Source: Marinomonas rhizomae (GTDB lineage Bacteria > Pseudomonadota > Gammaproteobacteria > Pseudomonadales > Marinomonadaceae). From it: DNA of 64,000 nt. Where the stretch lies: positions 3,162,001 through 3,226,000 of the forward strand of contig NZ_CP073343.1 in the NCBI RefSeq assembly GCF_024397855.1, in the 5' to 3' direction. Shown here one piece after another: positions 1 through 9,897 of this stretch. The notes below the pieces were generated by a model. It saw only the letters and a list, made by a program, of their open reading frames with translations. It had not been told where the DNA came from and did no database searches. The position numbers and the translations under genes are program-made. Each line of letters begins with the position of its first letter. The first letter of the stretch is position 1.

Positions 1-386
1 AGTTACTTTTCAAACGCGGATTTTTGATGCGACAAGGTAAACAAATTCACGCCAGCCAAACAGGCCGCGCCTTTATTGATTGTTTACCAACACAATTGGT
101 CACCCCTGATATGACGGCGAAATGGGAGTCTGCTCTTAACAGCATCAGTCTTGGGGAAGCGAGTTATCAAGAGTTCATGACAAACTTAGAAGGCAACTTA
201 AACCAGTTGCTTAGCGCTTCACGTGACATGCCAACGTCCGCCTTGCAAAACTTGCCTCCACCAACTAAAAACCCTTTTGCTAAACGCAAAAGCACAGCAA
301 GTAAAAGAGCATCGGGAACAAGAAAAACAACAGGAGCAAAAACGAGCAGCACAAAAATAAAAAGACGCTCAAAAGCGTCTTCTTAA
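1..386 (+). CDS. topB: DNA topoisomerase III, C-terminal part (cut by window start)
   Basis: The reading frame is open from the first bases (frame beginning at base 3), so this is the 3' end of a longer gene. The visible 128 residues contain the closing part of a type IA topoisomerase core (RQGKQIHASQTGRAFIDCLP, then VTPDMTAKWESAL and a LEGNLNQLL helix), followed by a Lys/Arg/Ser/Thr-rich tail typical of the DNA-binding C-terminus of TopB. The catalytic tyrosine and TOPRIM domain lie upstream, outside the window. The enzyme would relax and decatenate DNA in the cytoplasm. The gene stops inside a hairpin terminator. TopA-type enzymes are less likely because no zinc-ribbon cysteines are seen in the tail. 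Confidence 0.8.
   Translation, partial: LLFKRGFLMRQGKQIHASQTGRAFIDCLPTQLVTPDMTAKWESALNSISLGEASYQEFMTNLEGNLNQLLSASRDMPTSALQNLPPPTKNPFAKRKSTASKRASGTRKTTGAKTSSTKIKRRSKASS
362..384. terminator. Bidirectional terminator between topB and lysE-like gene
   Basis: An 8-bp perfect stem (AAGACGCT / AGCGTCTT) with a CAAA loop overlaps the topB stop codon. The upstream A-run gives a long T-run on the minus strand, so it can also end the convergent exporter gene. Confidence 0.75.
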
Positions 387-418
387 TATAATCAATAGGT
401 TTTAAACTCGCTTACCAA

Positions 419-1039
419 TCAACCAATAGCAAGCCACACACCAACACCAATCATCAATGTGCCAGCAATGCGGTTCATGATACGTACATTTCCACTTTGC
501 ATAAGGAGAGACTTCAATGTTCTTCCACCTGTTGCATAAATCAGCAAGCACGTAAATTCTAAAGTCAGGATGATTGCAATCAGTACGACCAGCTGGCTTG
601 CTAAAGAATGGCTCGCATCCAAAAATGGCGGCAATAAGGCGACAAAAAAAGCCCAACCTTTCGGGTTAGCAATAGCAGTTACAAAACCTTGGGAAATCAA
701 ATCAAACCGAGATGCTGGTTTACTGTCTGTCGAATCCGCTTTAATCGCCATTTTGCCTTTAGACAGCCACATTTGCAGGCCAACATAAGCAAGATAAGCA
801 CCACCAAGATATTTTAATACGACAAATACACTAGGGTAATTCAGCAACAAGGCAGCGACGCCAATAGCCGATAAAATAGCCACCATGGCAACACCAACTA
901 GCTCGCCTAGCATCATCCATAGAGCGCGTTTAACACCAATCGTCATGCCCAATGTCATAGCCAGTGTCATACACATGCCAGGTGTAACAGACACAAAAAA
1001 GAAGGTCGGTATAAATGCAGAAAGCAGTGCTAAATTCAC
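419..1039 (-). CDS. LysE/RhtB family amino-acid exporter
   Basis: The 206-residue product is a six-helix inner-membrane protein of LysE/RhtB length. It has the family N-terminus (TFFFVSVTPGMCMTLAMTLG) and the central NPKGWAFFVALLPPF segment. Family members export amino acids or homoserine lactones by proton antiport; the substrate cannot be read from sequence. The start is a GTG with AAGGA seven bases upstream. It stands alone and converges on topB. Confidence 0.85.
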   Translation of the reverse strand: MNLALLSAFIPTFFFVSVTPGMCMTLAMTLGMTIGVKRALWMMLGELVGVAMVAILSAIGVAALLLNYPSVFVVLKYLGGAYLAYVGLQMWLSKGKMAIKADSTDSKPASRFDLISQGFVTAIANPKGWAFFVALLPPFLDASHSLASQLVVLIAIILTLEFTCLLIYATGGRTLKSLLMQSGNVRIMNRIAGTLMIGVGVWLAIG

Positions 1040-1169
1040 AAAAGATCCTTATCTAAAATAGCTGAGACTTAAGAAACAAAATTCTCATGAGTAAAGATAA
1101 GTAGCAAGCATTTAACTATACATATCGTAGAAAAATTCGCTTGATAAAGGAATGCTGGTATTGCGCGGA

Positions 1170-1952
1170 TTAAAAACGCTTTTTTTCTTTAAATGAAGAG
1201 TCTTCGATAAATTTATTCCATTCATCATCCATTTCTTCTTCATCACCATTAGACATATTTTGGGTTATTTCTTCTTCCGCTTTTTGTAAAGCAAGATCTT
1301 CTTCAATTTCCTGTATCAAGTCTTTTAGTTTGAGAATTGTTGGCTGAGCTTCAACAGAATCTTTAATGGGCGTTAACTGTCCCAGAGCCTCTTTATACAT
1401 CTCTACTGCCGTATCCATCTGGCCACTCAAAAATGCTTTGCGAGCAAGGTAAGCATGATAGTCTGAATTAATTTTGTAATGATAGAAATTCAACAGTTTA
1501 CTGTATCGGTGAACAACATCAGGGTCGATAGATTTTTCTTTCTGAGAAACAATCAAAAATGACTTAAAGGATTCAAACAGGCGCTTCACTTCGATTATAA
1601 GTATCTCGTCGTTCATCGGTTTAGCGCGTCTTTTTTGCTTATTTGTTTGGAACTCAGCCATTTCCTCGGCAAGATGCCCACGACGGCGGGTTAATGTCGG
1701 ATCTGGTTGTAATAAAATAAGTTGATCATATATAGCAATCATACGAGAGAAAAGCCAAAGTCTCATATCTTTAGGTTGATATTGCGAAGGCATTTCATCA
1801 AGGTATCGACGTACTTGGCGCAATTGATTGTTAAGGTTTGCCACCTTTCGCAATTTCTCCAATCGAGCCTGCTCTTTTAGCTGTAGAAAGATTGCGAAAG
1901 CAATAAATCCACCGATAACGAGCAAAAGCACAGTGATGGTAACAGCTGTCAT
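1170..1952 (-). CDS. Membrane-anchored coiled-coil protein of unknown function
   Basis: I do not recognise a named family. The 260-residue product has one N-terminal membrane helix (about residues 5-24), then a long charged, mostly helical cytoplasmic part with a TPR-like stretch (SGQMDTAVEMYKEAL, about 175-190) and an acidic tail EEEMDDEWNKFIEDS. It looks like a scaffold or adaptor anchored by a signal anchor. No strong Shine-Dalgarno is seen right before the ATG. A decayed reading frame upstream ends in RLQNMIQEVESDL, which resembles KLKDLIQEIEEDL here, so an old duplication is possible. Confidence 0.6.
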   Translation of the reverse strand: MTAVTITVLLLVIGGFIAFAIFLQLKEQARLEKLRKVANLNNQLRQVRRYLDEMPSQYQPKDMRLWLFSRMIAIYDQLILLQPDPTLTRRRGHLAEEMAEFQTNKQKRRAKPMNDEILIIEVKRLFESFKSFLIVSQKEKSIDPDVVHRYSKLLNFYHYKINSDYHAYLARKAFLSGQMDTAVEMYKEALGQLTPIKDSVEAQPTILKLKDLIQEIEEDLALQKAEEEITQNMSNGDEEEMDDEWNKFIEDSSFKEKKRF

Positions 1953-2029
1953 ATGATACGTAGTCTACCTTAGTAATATTTATAAACAAAAACGCCTAGC
2001 GACTTTCAAAAGATTTAACACAAAGCAAC

Positions 2030-2409
2030 TTACCACCTCACTGTGGGTTCTGGTTTACTGTCCTTTGAAAATAAATCGCTTTCAACTTCCTGTATCATAT
2101 TTTGTAGACGTACCATCTCTCTTTCGAGCTACTAACAGAACCATCTTTTTCAATAATAAATAACACTATACGATATTCTTTCTAGCGTTCTGTTTTTATG
2201 ATCGTTATCTAAGCCCTGAATAGTTTGCCACACCAAGATGTAGCTATTAAATTAAGTATATTCTTAACGGCTCACTCCATCACTTTTGCTGATATCCCCT
2301 ATCTCTCTGAGCATAAATTGAATTGTAGGTTGAATTTAAACTAGTCGTCCTTGGTTGCACACTCTATCTTTAACTTAAATCCGCCCTCTAATTTTAACTC
2401 TGTTAACAT
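2030..2409 (-). pseudogene. Probable decayed gene remnant
   Basis: No intact gene lies between 1953 and 2626. On the minus strand, protein-like segments can be read that are broken by stops and frame changes: MLTELKLEGGFKLKIECATK near the 5' end, then NSYILVWQTIQGLDNDHKNR followed by TLERISYSV, then after stops LEREMVRLQNMIQEVESDL, FSKDSKPEPTVRW and a stop at 2030. The pieces are coherent but not in one frame, which suggests pseudogenisation. The last piece resembles the C-terminal helix of the gene at 1170-1952. Family unknown. Confidence 0.35.
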
Positions 2410-2573
2410 TCCGACTAAATCAGTCTATTTTAAGAAAAACTCTATACTAGTACTCGCTCTTGTAAACAGAGTAATAACAAACACTCTGCAATAAAACTTT
2501 GCTAGCTAAACAGTGACTTTAATTTAAAAGCTAAACAAGCAACTTACTTCTATATAACACAGAACATACGTTG

Positions 2574-2613
2574 AAAACAAAAAAAGACCAGCAAACCTGA
2601 TCTTTTTTGTTTT
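2574..2613. terminator. Terminator downstream of the phosphate transporter
   Basis: An A-rich left arm (AAAACAAAAAAAGA) pairs with a T-rich right arm (TCTTTTTTGTTTT) around a GC-containing loop. It lies just after the minus-strand transporter stop codon and can act in both directions. Confidence 0.6.
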
Positions 2614-2626
2614 ATCTTTAAATTTT

Positions 2627-4201
2627 TTATCGAGAGACAGAAAAACCAAGGAGCATGTAAAAAATCATCGCTGAAAGCAAAGCTGATGCTGGTACTGTAA
2701 TGACCCATGCAGCAGCAATACGCAATAGCGCAGAGCGTTTCACTAACTCTTTCTTGGTTGCTTTTTTCAAGCTTTTACGCTCTGCAGATGAGATAGGAGA
2801 TGAAGCCTGAGCCGCCTTCAATTCTTTCAATATCGCACGCTTTTCTTCCACATCAGCCAGCTTGAAACGTTTCACAAACTCTTGTGTTTGCTCACCGTCA
2901 TGACCAGCAGATTCAGAATGAGAAATAATAGAAGCCAGCTTTTTCTCATAAGATTGTTTCAAATACTCACGTAAGAAGCCAACACCAAAGATACCACCAA
3001 CCGCAATGTGAGTAGAACTAACTGGTAAGCCAAGTTGAGAAGCGACAATCACAGTAATCGCAGCTGCCATAGCCACGCAAAAAGCACGAATTTTATCAAG
3101 CTCTGTTATCTCTGAGCCCACTGTTTTGATCAGCTTTGGACCAAATAGAGCAAGACCAACAGCAATACCAATCCCGCCTACCATCATGATCCAAATAGGA
3201 ATAGATGCTTTACTAGAAACAGCACCCGTCATTAGTGCATCATTAATTGCAGCAAGAGGCCCAATCGCATTGGCAACATCGTTTGCACCATGAGCAAAAC
3301 TTAGCAATGCCGCAGACACTATAAGAGGCAGCGTAAATAAGCTATTAACTGCATCTTTGTCGTTCTTCAATGCGGATGCAGCTTTGTCAACCATAGGGCG
3401 AACAAGGAAATAAACAGTTAGCGCAATGGCAAAAGCAATCAGCGCAGCCGTAATAAAGTCTAGTTTCCAAAGGTGCTTAAGCCCCTTTAGAATAAGGTAA
3501 GTAGAAAACGCCCAAACCATCAATCCAACCAATAAAGGCACAACCTTCTTCGCGGAGTCAATCATGTCGCTTTTATAAGTAATGGCACGCTTAATGTACA
3601 TTAAGAATAACGCCGCAATCACGCCGCCCATTACAGGGGATATTACCCAGCTAGCAACAATCGCAATTAATTTATCCCAATTTGCGATATCCCAACCGCC
3701 AGCAGCAATACCTGCGCCCAGTACACCACCAACAATGGAGTGCGTCGTCGATACAGGAGCACCAAGGTAAGTCGCTAAGTTTAGCCATATTGCGCCCGCC
3801 AATAAGGCCGCCATCATAACCCAAATAAAGGTCTCTGCGTCGCCAATTGAGTTAGGATTGATGATGCCATTCTTGATCGTACCAACAACGTTACCACCAG
3901 CAATCAAAGCACCTGCAGCTTCAAAAATCGCCGCTATCAAAATCGCCCCTGTCATCGACAAGGCTTTTGAGCCAACAGCAGGCCCAACGTTATTAGCTAC
4001 ATCGTTAGCACCAATATTGACAGCCATGTAGGCACCAATTGCAGCAGCGATGGCTAAAATAGATAAATTAGAAACCCCAACGCCATTAGATGAAGCATAA
4101 AAACCAGATGCCAAAACAAAGGCTAAGGCAATCAATACACGAACAAATTCATGACCACTCAGTAAAGTGGATTCTTCTTTCGGGTTATTTGTAAGATCCA
4201 T
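2627..4201 (-). CDS. PiT-family inorganic phosphate transporter
   Basis: This 524-residue polytopic inner-membrane protein carries the two inverted PHO4-type signatures: GANDVANNVGPAVGS near residue 65 and GANDVANAIGPLAA near residue 305. A cytoplasmic loop rich in Lys/Glu lies near residues 420-480, before the last helices. PiT proteins import phosphate, usually as a metal-phosphate complex, with protons or sodium. No DUF47/PhoU-like partner is next to it. The ATG follows an AAGAG ribosome site. A candidate PHO box lies about 120 bp upstream. It is longer than E. coli PitA (499 residues) but otherwise ordinary. Confidence 0.9.
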   Translation of the reverse strand: MDLTNNPKEESTLLSGHEFVRVLIALAFVLASGFYASSNGVGVSNLSILAIAAAIGAYMAVNIGANDVANNVGPAVGSKALSMTGAILIAAIFEAAGALIAGGNVVGTIKNGIINPNSIGDAETFIWVMMAALLAGAIWLNLATYLGAPVSTTHSIVGGVLGAGIAAGGWDIANWDKLIAIVASWVISPVMGGVIAALFLMYIKRAITYKSDMIDSAKKVVPLLVGLMVWAFSTYLILKGLKHLWKLDFITAALIAFAIALTVYFLVRPMVDKAASALKNDKDAVNSLFTLPLIVSAALLSFAHGANDVANAIGPLAAINDALMTGAVSSKASIPIWIMMVGGIGIAVGLALFGPKLIKTVGSEITELDKIRAFCVAMAAAITVIVASQLGLPVSSTHIAVGGIFGVGFLREYLKQSYEKKLASIISHSESAGHDGEQTQEFVKRFKLADVEEKRAILKELKAAQASSPISSAERKSLKKATKKELVKRSALLRIAAAWVITVPASALLSAMIFYMLLGFSVSR

Positions 4202-4318
4202 ACGGGCTCTTCTTTCTATAATTAATCTATGCCAAACCGTTGACCGTTCAGACTAAACTGCAACCATCAACGACATGCTTATCCTAGCATCCAAAATAAA
4301 TTTGGCTCTCAATTCATC

Positions 4319-4336
4319 CCGTCACATTTCTGTAAA
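4319..4336 (+). promoter_or_regulatory. Candidate PHO box upstream of the PiT transporter
   Basis: Two heptamers, CCGTCAC and CTGTAAA, are separated by ATTT, giving the 11-bp repeat of a PhoB site. The orientation is opposite to the transporter gene, so functionality is uncertain. Confidence 0.35.
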
Positions 4337-4420
4337 ATGTAAATTCGGCGTAATTCTACACTGGGAGTCTTTAGATAAAAACCCCTAAGTCTATTGATCA
4401 TCACGACTCGAAAAAGGACA

Positions 4421-4445
4421 AAAAAAAGTGCCCGCTAAGGCACTT
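4421..4445 (-). terminator. Terminator of the serine dehydratase gene
   Basis: A 7-bp stem AAGTGCC/GGCACTT with a short loop is followed on the minus strand by a run of seven T. The rest of 4202-4505 holds only the PHO-like box and the transporter promoter region. Confidence 0.8.
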
Positions 4446-4505
4446 AATGATAAATATACTACAGAAATATGACCATTTTATTACAGGTGTAATATAGCGA
4501 CATAT

Positions 4506-5888
4506 CTAACACTCAATCACATTGACCGCTAAACCACCTCGCGAGGTTTCTTTGTATTTATCATTCATATCTCTGCCTGTGTCTCGCATAGTACGAATCA
4601 CTTTATCAAGAGACACATAATGTGTTCCATCGCCTCGAAGCGCCATACTCGCAGAGTTAATGGCTTTCATGGATGCCATAGCATTTCGCTCAATACAAGG
4701 TACCTGCACTAAACCACCAATCGGGTCACAAGTAAGACCCAAATTATGCTCCATACCGATTTCGGCAGCATTTTCTATTTGCTCTGGTGTGCCACCTGTT
4801 GCTGCGGCCAATCCTGCTGCGGCCATAGCACATGCCGAGCCAACTTCACCTTGGCAACCCACTTCTGCACCAGAAATAGACGCATTCTCTTTAAACAAGA
4901 ATCCAATAGCGGCCGCCGTTAGGAAAAAGGTAATTATCCCTTCTTCACTGGAACGAGGGCAAAACTCCCAGTAATAATGTAATACTGCAGGGATGATGCC
5001 AGCGGCTCCATTGGTTGGCGCTGTCACAACACGCCCTCCTCCCGCATTTTCTTCATTGACCGCTAAAGCATATAGATTGACCCAGTCCATAGCACCAAGA
5101 GACGGCGTGATCATGTCCATGCGCGTTTTACTGGTTAGGTCTCTGTGTAAACTAGCGGCTCTTCGTTTAACTTTTAAGCCACCGGGTAAAATACCTTCGT
5201 TCCGAATACCTTGCTGAACGCAGTTTCTCATGACAGACCAAATAGACAAAATTCCTTGCCTAACTTCTTCTTCAGTTCGCCAATGAGTCTCATTTTCCAT
5301 CATAATCTGGGCAATACTTTTGTCTTGCTCTTGGCAAAGTCGAATCAAATCTTCTGCACTATGGAAAACATGTGGAAGTTCAGTCGCATCTTCAACCAAT
5401 GCCACATTGCCGTGCTCATCTTCCTGAACAATAAAGCCACCACCAACGGAATAAAAGGTCGATTGATGAATCACATCACCATCAGCGCCAAAAGCAACCA
5501 GTGTCATGCCATTAGCATGAAAGTCTAAACGATCGACACGGTGATAAATCAGGTCTGTTGCAACGTCGATAGTAATAGCCTGTTTTGACAATAAATTCAG
5601 CAACGAGGAAGACGTTATTTGATCAACCCGTTCATTAACACGACTAGGATCAATAACATCCGGCAATTCCCCCTCAAGCCCCATTAGAACAGCCGTACCC
5701 GTTCCATGACCTTTTCCGGTGGCACCAAGCGAACCATACAAATCAATTTTTAAACGACCGACTTTTGATAGTAGCTCTCGATCTTGTAACTGGTGAGCGA
5801 ATTGATTTGCCGCCACCATAGGACCAACTGTATGAGAACTTGAAGGACCAATCCCCACTTTAAAAAGGTCAAATAAACTGATTGCCAT
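4506..5888 (-). CDS. sdaA: L-serine ammonia-lyase (single-chain, iron-sulfur type)
   Basis: Deaminates L-serine to pyruvate and ammonia in the cytoplasm. The start is set at the ATG giving [20 protein letters not shown], the classic N-terminus of SdaA, preceded by an AGAGGG ribosome site; an upstream in-frame extension of 23 residues has no family support. The 460-residue length matches E. coli SdaA (454). Family motifs include [16 protein letters not shown] and [15 protein letters not shown], with cysteines expected to ligate the [4Fe-4S] cluster. It is transcribed away from the usp-alanine symporter pair; a 16-bp perfect palindrome lies in the shared upstream region. Confidence 0.93.
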   Translation of the reverse strand: MAISLFDLFKVGIGPSSSHTVGPMVAANQFAHQLQDRELLSKVGRLKIDLYGSLGATGKGHGTGTAVLMGLEGELPDVIDPSRVNERVDQITSSSLLNLLSKQAITIDVATDLIYHRVDRLDFHANGMTLVAFGADGDVIHQSTFYSVGGGFIVQEDEHGNVALVEDATELPHVFHSAEDLIRLCQEQDKSIAQIMMENETHWRTEEEVRQGILSIWSVMRNCVQQGIRNEGILPGGLKVKRRAASLHRDLTSKTRMDMITPSLGAMDWVNLYALAVNEENAGGGRVVTAPTNGAAGIIPAVLHYYWEFCPRSSEEGIITFFLTAAAIGFLFKENASISGAEVGCQGEVGSACAMAAAGLAAATGGTPEQIENAAEIGMEHNLGLTCDPIGGLVQVPCIERNAMASMKAINSASMALRGDGTHYVSLDKVIRTMRDTGRDMNDKYKETSRGGLAVNVIEC

Positions 5889-6202
5889 AGCCTTTACCCT
5901 CTGCCGTGAAGCGCTTTCTACACGACAATAAAAAAATACCAAACACGAAGTTATCAATGAGCGAAATTATCACTTATAAGACAAAGTTTCCAATTGGAAA
6001 CAGACGTTTTTTTACTGGATAAAGCAGACATCAGGAAAAAGGCAATTTTTTGGCGCTTCAAGACAAATCAGTCAAACCTAGATGGTCAAATCAACACTCT
6101 GCTTTCAAGGCCTAAGCTGACAAAGTCGAGCTGTATAAAAATTGCTTAACCCTGAAAACCGCCTACCATTAAAGACTAACCAACCCAAAAGAGGACTTGT
6201 CT
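5889..6202. promoter_or_regulatory. Divergent intergenic region with a perfect 16-bp palindrome
   Basis: No gene is seen. At 5986-6001 lies GTTTCCAATTGGAAAC, a perfect palindrome about 100 bp upstream of sdaA and about 200 bp upstream of the universal stress gene. It has the size and symmetry of a dimeric regulator operator. I cannot name the regulator. Confidence 0.5.
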
Positions 6203-6643
6203 ATGTCAGCAACAATCATTGTCGGTGTTGATGGAAGTGAAGCCGGTAATCGAGCCTTATCCTACGCAAAGCGGCTTGCGACACTTATAGGGAGTGAATG
6301 CGAACTACAACTAATATGTGTCGTTGAATGGTCTCCGTACACTTTCCAAACCCCAGAAGAAAACTCCCTTCGTAAAAAACAAAAGCAAATTGAAACCCAA
6401 AACGCCCAAGAACGTGTAATAGATCCAGCTATCAATGCCTTAAAAGAAGCTGGTATCAAAGCCTCTGGTGCAGTCAAATTTGGCAAAGCCGCCACCATAC
6501 TCAACAACATCGCAGTCGAAAATAATGCTGAACAAATTGTGGTAGCCAGATCTACAGAACAAGGCTTAAGCGCAAGAGTATTCGGCAGTGTAACGGCCAA
6601 CTTGGTTATGAGTGCGAATGTCCCAGTCACCGTCGTCAGCTAA
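6203..6643 (+). CDS. Universal stress protein, UspA family
   Basis: A 146-residue single Usp domain. It begins MSATIIVGVDGSEAGNRAL and ends with the nucleotide-binding style loop ARSTEQGLSARVFGSVTANLVMSANVPVTVV, close to the G-x2-G-x9-G-S/T motif of ATP-binding Usp proteins. The ATG is preceded by GAGGA. It sits 13 bp before the alanine symporter gene and is probably co-transcribed; its role is likely stress protection or tuning of the neighbouring transporter, which is inference. Confidence 0.88.
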   Translation: MSATIIVGVDGSEAGNRALSYAKRLATLIGSECELQLICVVEWSPYTFQTPEENSLRKKQKQIETQNAQERVIDPAINALKEAGIKASGAVKFGKAATILNNIAVENNAEQIVVARSTEQGLSARVFGSVTANLVMSANVPVTVVS

Positions 6644-6656
6644 GGGAAAGTATACT

Positions 6657-8207
6657 ATGAAACAATTTACCTATTTATTTAGTGTGTTAAATACCCTGAT
6701 TCTATTCGGGTTAAGCTCTTCATTAAAGGCAGCAGAAAGCATTGACGCTGTTGTTAATGAAGCGTTTGGTAACGCTACAGGTTGGTTTGTAAATTTGATT
6801 TTTGCACCACTTCCAGGTACCAGCTTTCCTTGGATAGTTCTCTGGCTAGTAACAGGGGCAACTATTTTCACTCTGTACTTTGGTTTTGTTCAGTTCCGCA
6901 GTATTGGTCACTCTATCGCTTTGGTAAAAGGCGATTATTCCGATCCAAACGACGCGGGTGAAGTCAGCCATTTCCAAGCATTGGCAACCGCCCTTTCCGG
7001 CACTGTTGGACTTGGTAATATTGCTGGGGTTGCAGTGGCTGTCTCTATTGGTGGACCCGGTGCAACATTCTGGATGATTGTCGCAGGCCTTATGGGTATG
7101 GCGTCAAAGTTCACAGAATGTACCTTGGGGGTAAAATACCGTAACGAATACAAAGATGGAAGCGTGTCTGGCGGCCCGATGTATTACATATCCAAAGGCT
7201 TCAAAGAACGCAACATTCCCGGTGGCAAACTGCTTGCGGCAATTTTTGCTATTTTCTGTATTTTGGGCTCTTTAGGCGGCGGTAATATGTTCCAAGCGAA
7301 CCAAGCCCATGCCCAGTTGACTCAAGTAGTTGGTGACTACCCTGGTTGGATTACCGGTATCATTTTTGCTGCACTGGTTTTTGTGGTTATTGTTGGTGGC
7401 ATAAAATCGATCGCTCGTGTGACGGATAAAATCGTTCCTATCATGGGCATTTTATACGTTGGTGCCGCGATTGTGATCTTACTCGTCAACGCAGACAAAA
7501 TTGGCTGGGCATTTGGGCAGATCTTCCAAGGCGCATTTACCGGATTAGGCGTCGCCGGTGGTTTGGTCGGTGCCTTGATTCAGGGCTTCAAACGAGCCGC
7601 GTTTTCGAATGAAGCGGGCGTTGGTTCTGCAGCTATTGCTCACTCAGCAGTACAAACTAATGAACCAATCACAGAAGGCTTTGTTTCTTTATTAGAGCCT
7701 TTCATTGATACCGTTGTGATTTGCACAATGACCGCGCTTGTCATCATCATTACTGGGCAGTTAATGGTTAACCCTGATACAGGTATGTACATCCTGAACG
7801 AAAGCGGAACCATCATGACGGCAGATGGCTCGTCTGGTGTTGCGTTAACGTCTGCGGCCTTTGGCTCTGCCTTTAGTTGGTTCCCTACTATACTGGCGAT
7901 TGCGGTGATTCTGTTTGCTTTCTCAACCATGATTAGTTGGTCTTACTACGGACTAAAAGCTTGGACCTATTTATTTGGTGAAGGAAAAAAAGCCGAATTA
8001 ACATTTAAAATCATCTTCTGTGTCTTTGTCATTATTGGTGCTGCCGCAAGTTTAGGACCGGTTATCGACTTCTCTGATGCCGCAATTTTCGCCATGGCCG
8101 TTGCCAATATCATTGGCTTATATTGCTTAATGCCAATTGTTAAGAAAGAGCTAAACTCTTATATGTCTCGCCTTAAATCAGGTGAAATCAAAAAGCACAA
8201 ACATTAA
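6657..8207 (+). CDS. Alanine/glycine:cation symporter (AGCS family)
   Basis: Imports alanine, glycine or D-serine with sodium or protons across the inner membrane. The 516-residue product has the AGCS signature GLGNIAGVAVAVSIGGPGA near residue 120 and the conserved FKRAAFSNEAGVGSA segment near residue 310. The start is the ATG giving MKQFTYLFSVL, preceded by AAGGGA. An N-terminal hydrophobic leader ending SLKAAES resembles a signal peptide, an extension seen in many marine AGCS proteins. It ends at a strong terminator. The nearby serine dehydratase suggests alanine/serine/glycine use. Confidence 0.9.
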   Translation: MKQFTYLFSVLNTLILFGLSSSLKAAESIDAVVNEAFGNATGWFVNLIFAPLPGTSFPWIVLWLVTGATIFTLYFGFVQFRSIGHSIALVKGDYSDPNDAGEVSHFQALATALSGTVGLGNIAGVAVAVSIGGPGATFWMIVAGLMGMASKFTECTLGVKYRNEYKDGSVSGGPMYYISKGFKERNIPGGKLLAAIFAIFCILGSLGGGNMFQANQAHAQLTQVVGDYPGWITGIIFAALVFVVIVGGIKSIARVTDKIVPIMGILYVGAAIVILLVNADKIGWAFGQIFQGAFTGLGVAGGLVGALIQGFKRAAFSNEAGVGSAAIAHSAVQTNEPITEGFVSLLEPFIDTVVICTMTALVIIITGQLMVNPDTGMYILNESGTIMTADGSSGVALTSAAFGSAFSWFPTILAIAVILFAFSTMISWSYYGLKAWTYLFGEGKKAELTFKIIFCVFVIIGAAASLGPVIDFSDAAIFAMAVANIIGLYCLMPIVKKELNSYMSRLKSGEIKKHKH

Positions 8208-8233
8208 TTTAATCTAAAATTCAGAAGTAAAAA

Positions 8234-8265
8234 AAGAGCCAAAAGACTGCTGTCTTTTGGCTCTT
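8234..8265. terminator. Strong bidirectional terminator
   Basis: A perfect 14-bp stem (AAGAGCCAAAAGAC and its complement) with a TGCT loop lies between the convergent symporter and aldehyde dehydrogenase genes. T-rich tracts follow on both sides. Confidence 0.9.
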
Positions 8266-8317
8266 CCATTTTTCTAAGGGTTACATTCATAACCCACAAT
8301 CTAATCGTTGGTCTTGA

Positions 8318-9835
8318 TCAGAAGAAACCTAATGGGTTTACATCATAGCTAACCAACATGTTTTTCGTTTGTTGATAATGCTCTAAAGCAATCTTATGAG
8401 TTTCACGACCAACACCCGATTTTTTATACCCCCCAAAAGCGGAATGAGCCGGATACTGGTGATAACAGTTCATCCAAACACGACCCGCTTCAAGGTTACG
8501 CCCCATACGATAAGCAAGGTTAGTATCTCTTGTCCAAACCCCTGCACCTAAACCAAACTCACTGTCGTTGGCAATAGCAAGCGCTTCCGCTTCGTCTTTA
8601 AAGGTTGTCACACTGACCACTGGCCCAAAAATCTCCTCTTGGAAGATACGCATGTCGTTAGAGCCCTTGAATAAAGTTGGCTGTACATAAAAGCCTTTAT
8701 CTAAACCATCTACCGCTTCAATGCCACCACCAATCAGCAATTGCGCGCCTTCAGCTTTACCAATGTCGATATAGCTCATTATTTTATCAAACTGCTGTTT
8801 GGATGCCTGAGCGCCCACTTGCACATCGGTATCCAATGGATTACCACGTTTAATGGTTTTGGTACGTTCTATGACTAACGCCATAAACTCGTCATAAATC
8901 GATTCATGAACCAGAGCTCGAGAAGGACAAGTACACACTTCCCCTTGGTTAAAGAAAGCCAACACCAAACCTTCAACACATTTACTAATAAAAGACTCTT
9001 CGTGTTGCATAACATCAGCAAAGTAGATGTTTGGCGATTTACCGCCCAACTCAACCGTAGACGGAATGATATTTTCAGCCGCACATTTCAGAATATGAGA
9101 GCCAACTGGCGTCGATCCGGTAAAGGCAATTTTGGCAATACGCTTGCTAGTCGCTAATGCTTCGCCCGCTTCTTTACCGTAACCATTAACGATATTAAGT
9201 ACGCCTGGTGGCAATAGATCTTGAATGACTTTGATCAATTCAAGAATAGACGCTGGCGTTTGTTCTGCTGGCTTTAGAACCACACAGTTACCCGCCGCAA
9301 GTGCTGGAGCCAGTTTCCATGCCGCCATCAAGATTGGAAAGTTCCAAGGAATAATTTGACCAACAACGCCTAATGGCTCATGAAAGTGATACGCCACAGT
9401 GTGTTCGTCTAGTTCAGCTGTACTACCTTCTTGCGCACGTAAACAACCAGCGAAATATCGAAAGTGATCAGCGGCCAAAGGGATATCAGCGTTCAAAGTT
9501 TCACGAACCGCTTTACCATTATCCCATGTTTCGGCAACCGCCAGCGCTTCTAGATTTTGTTCAATACGATCGGCAATTTTCAATAATATATTAGAGCGAT
9601 TGGTGACGGACGTTTTGCCCCAAGCCGCTCGAGCAGCATGGGCCGCATCTAGAGCTAGATTAATATCTTCTTCAGTAGAGCGAGGAATTCGACAAAATAC
9701 TTCACCATTAACAGGACTGATATTATCGAAATATTGGCCTTTCACCGGAGCAACCCATTCACCGCCAATAAAATTACCGTACTGGGCTTCAAATGTAATA
9801 AGGCTACCGTTAGTACCAGGTTGTGCGTAGATCAT
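8318..9835 (-). CDS. exaC: NAD-dependent aldehyde dehydrogenase, ExaC/AldB type
   Basis: Oxidises short aldehydes such as acetaldehyde to acids. The 505-residue length fits the family. It has the Rossmann and substrate motifs PWNFP and FTGSTPVG, the catalytic base in VELGGKSPN and the catalytic cysteine in [12 protein letters not shown]; the CTC pattern is typical of ExaC/AldB proteins. The ATG follows GGAG at seven bases. The divergent AraC regulator and a 21-bp-period direct repeat upstream point to inducible control. Substrate range cannot be fixed from sequence. Confidence 0.88.
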   Translation of the reverse strand: MIYAQPGTNGSLITFEAQYGNFIGGEWVAPVKGQYFDNISPVNGEVFCRIPRSTEEDINLALDAAHAARAAWGKTSVTNRSNILLKIADRIEQNLEALAVAETWDNGKAVRETLNADIPLAADHFRYFAGCLRAQEGSTAELDEHTVAYHFHEPLGVVGQIIPWNFPILMAAWKLAPALAAGNCVVLKPAEQTPASILELIKVIQDLLPPGVLNIVNGYGKEAGEALATSKRIAKIAFTGSTPVGSHILKCAAENIIPSTVELGGKSPNIYFADVMQHEESFISKCVEGLVLAFFNQGEVCTCPSRALVHESIYDEFMALVIERTKTIKRGNPLDTDVQVGAQASKQQFDKIMSYIDIGKAEGAQLLIGGGIEAVDGLDKGFYVQPTLFKGSNDMRIFQEEIFGPVVSVTTFKDEAEALAIANDSEFGLGAGVWTRDTNLAYRMGRNLEAGRVWMNCYHQYPAHSAFGGYKKSGVGRETHKIALEHYQQTKNMLVSYDVNPLGFF

Positions 9836-9897
9836 ATAGTATCTCCATTGTTTTTGTTTTTAACCTTGTGACTAAGAGTAGGAAGAAAGAAAGAAGA

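Noticed and set aside
4660..5528. Several plus-strand reading frames opposite sdaA
   Set aside because: All fall inside the conserved serine dehydratase gene, with no family-like sequence.
5889..6202. Glycine riboswitch upstream of the alanine/glycine symporter operon
   Set aside because: I looked for the paired glycine aptamer cores and did not see them; only a protein-type palindrome is present.
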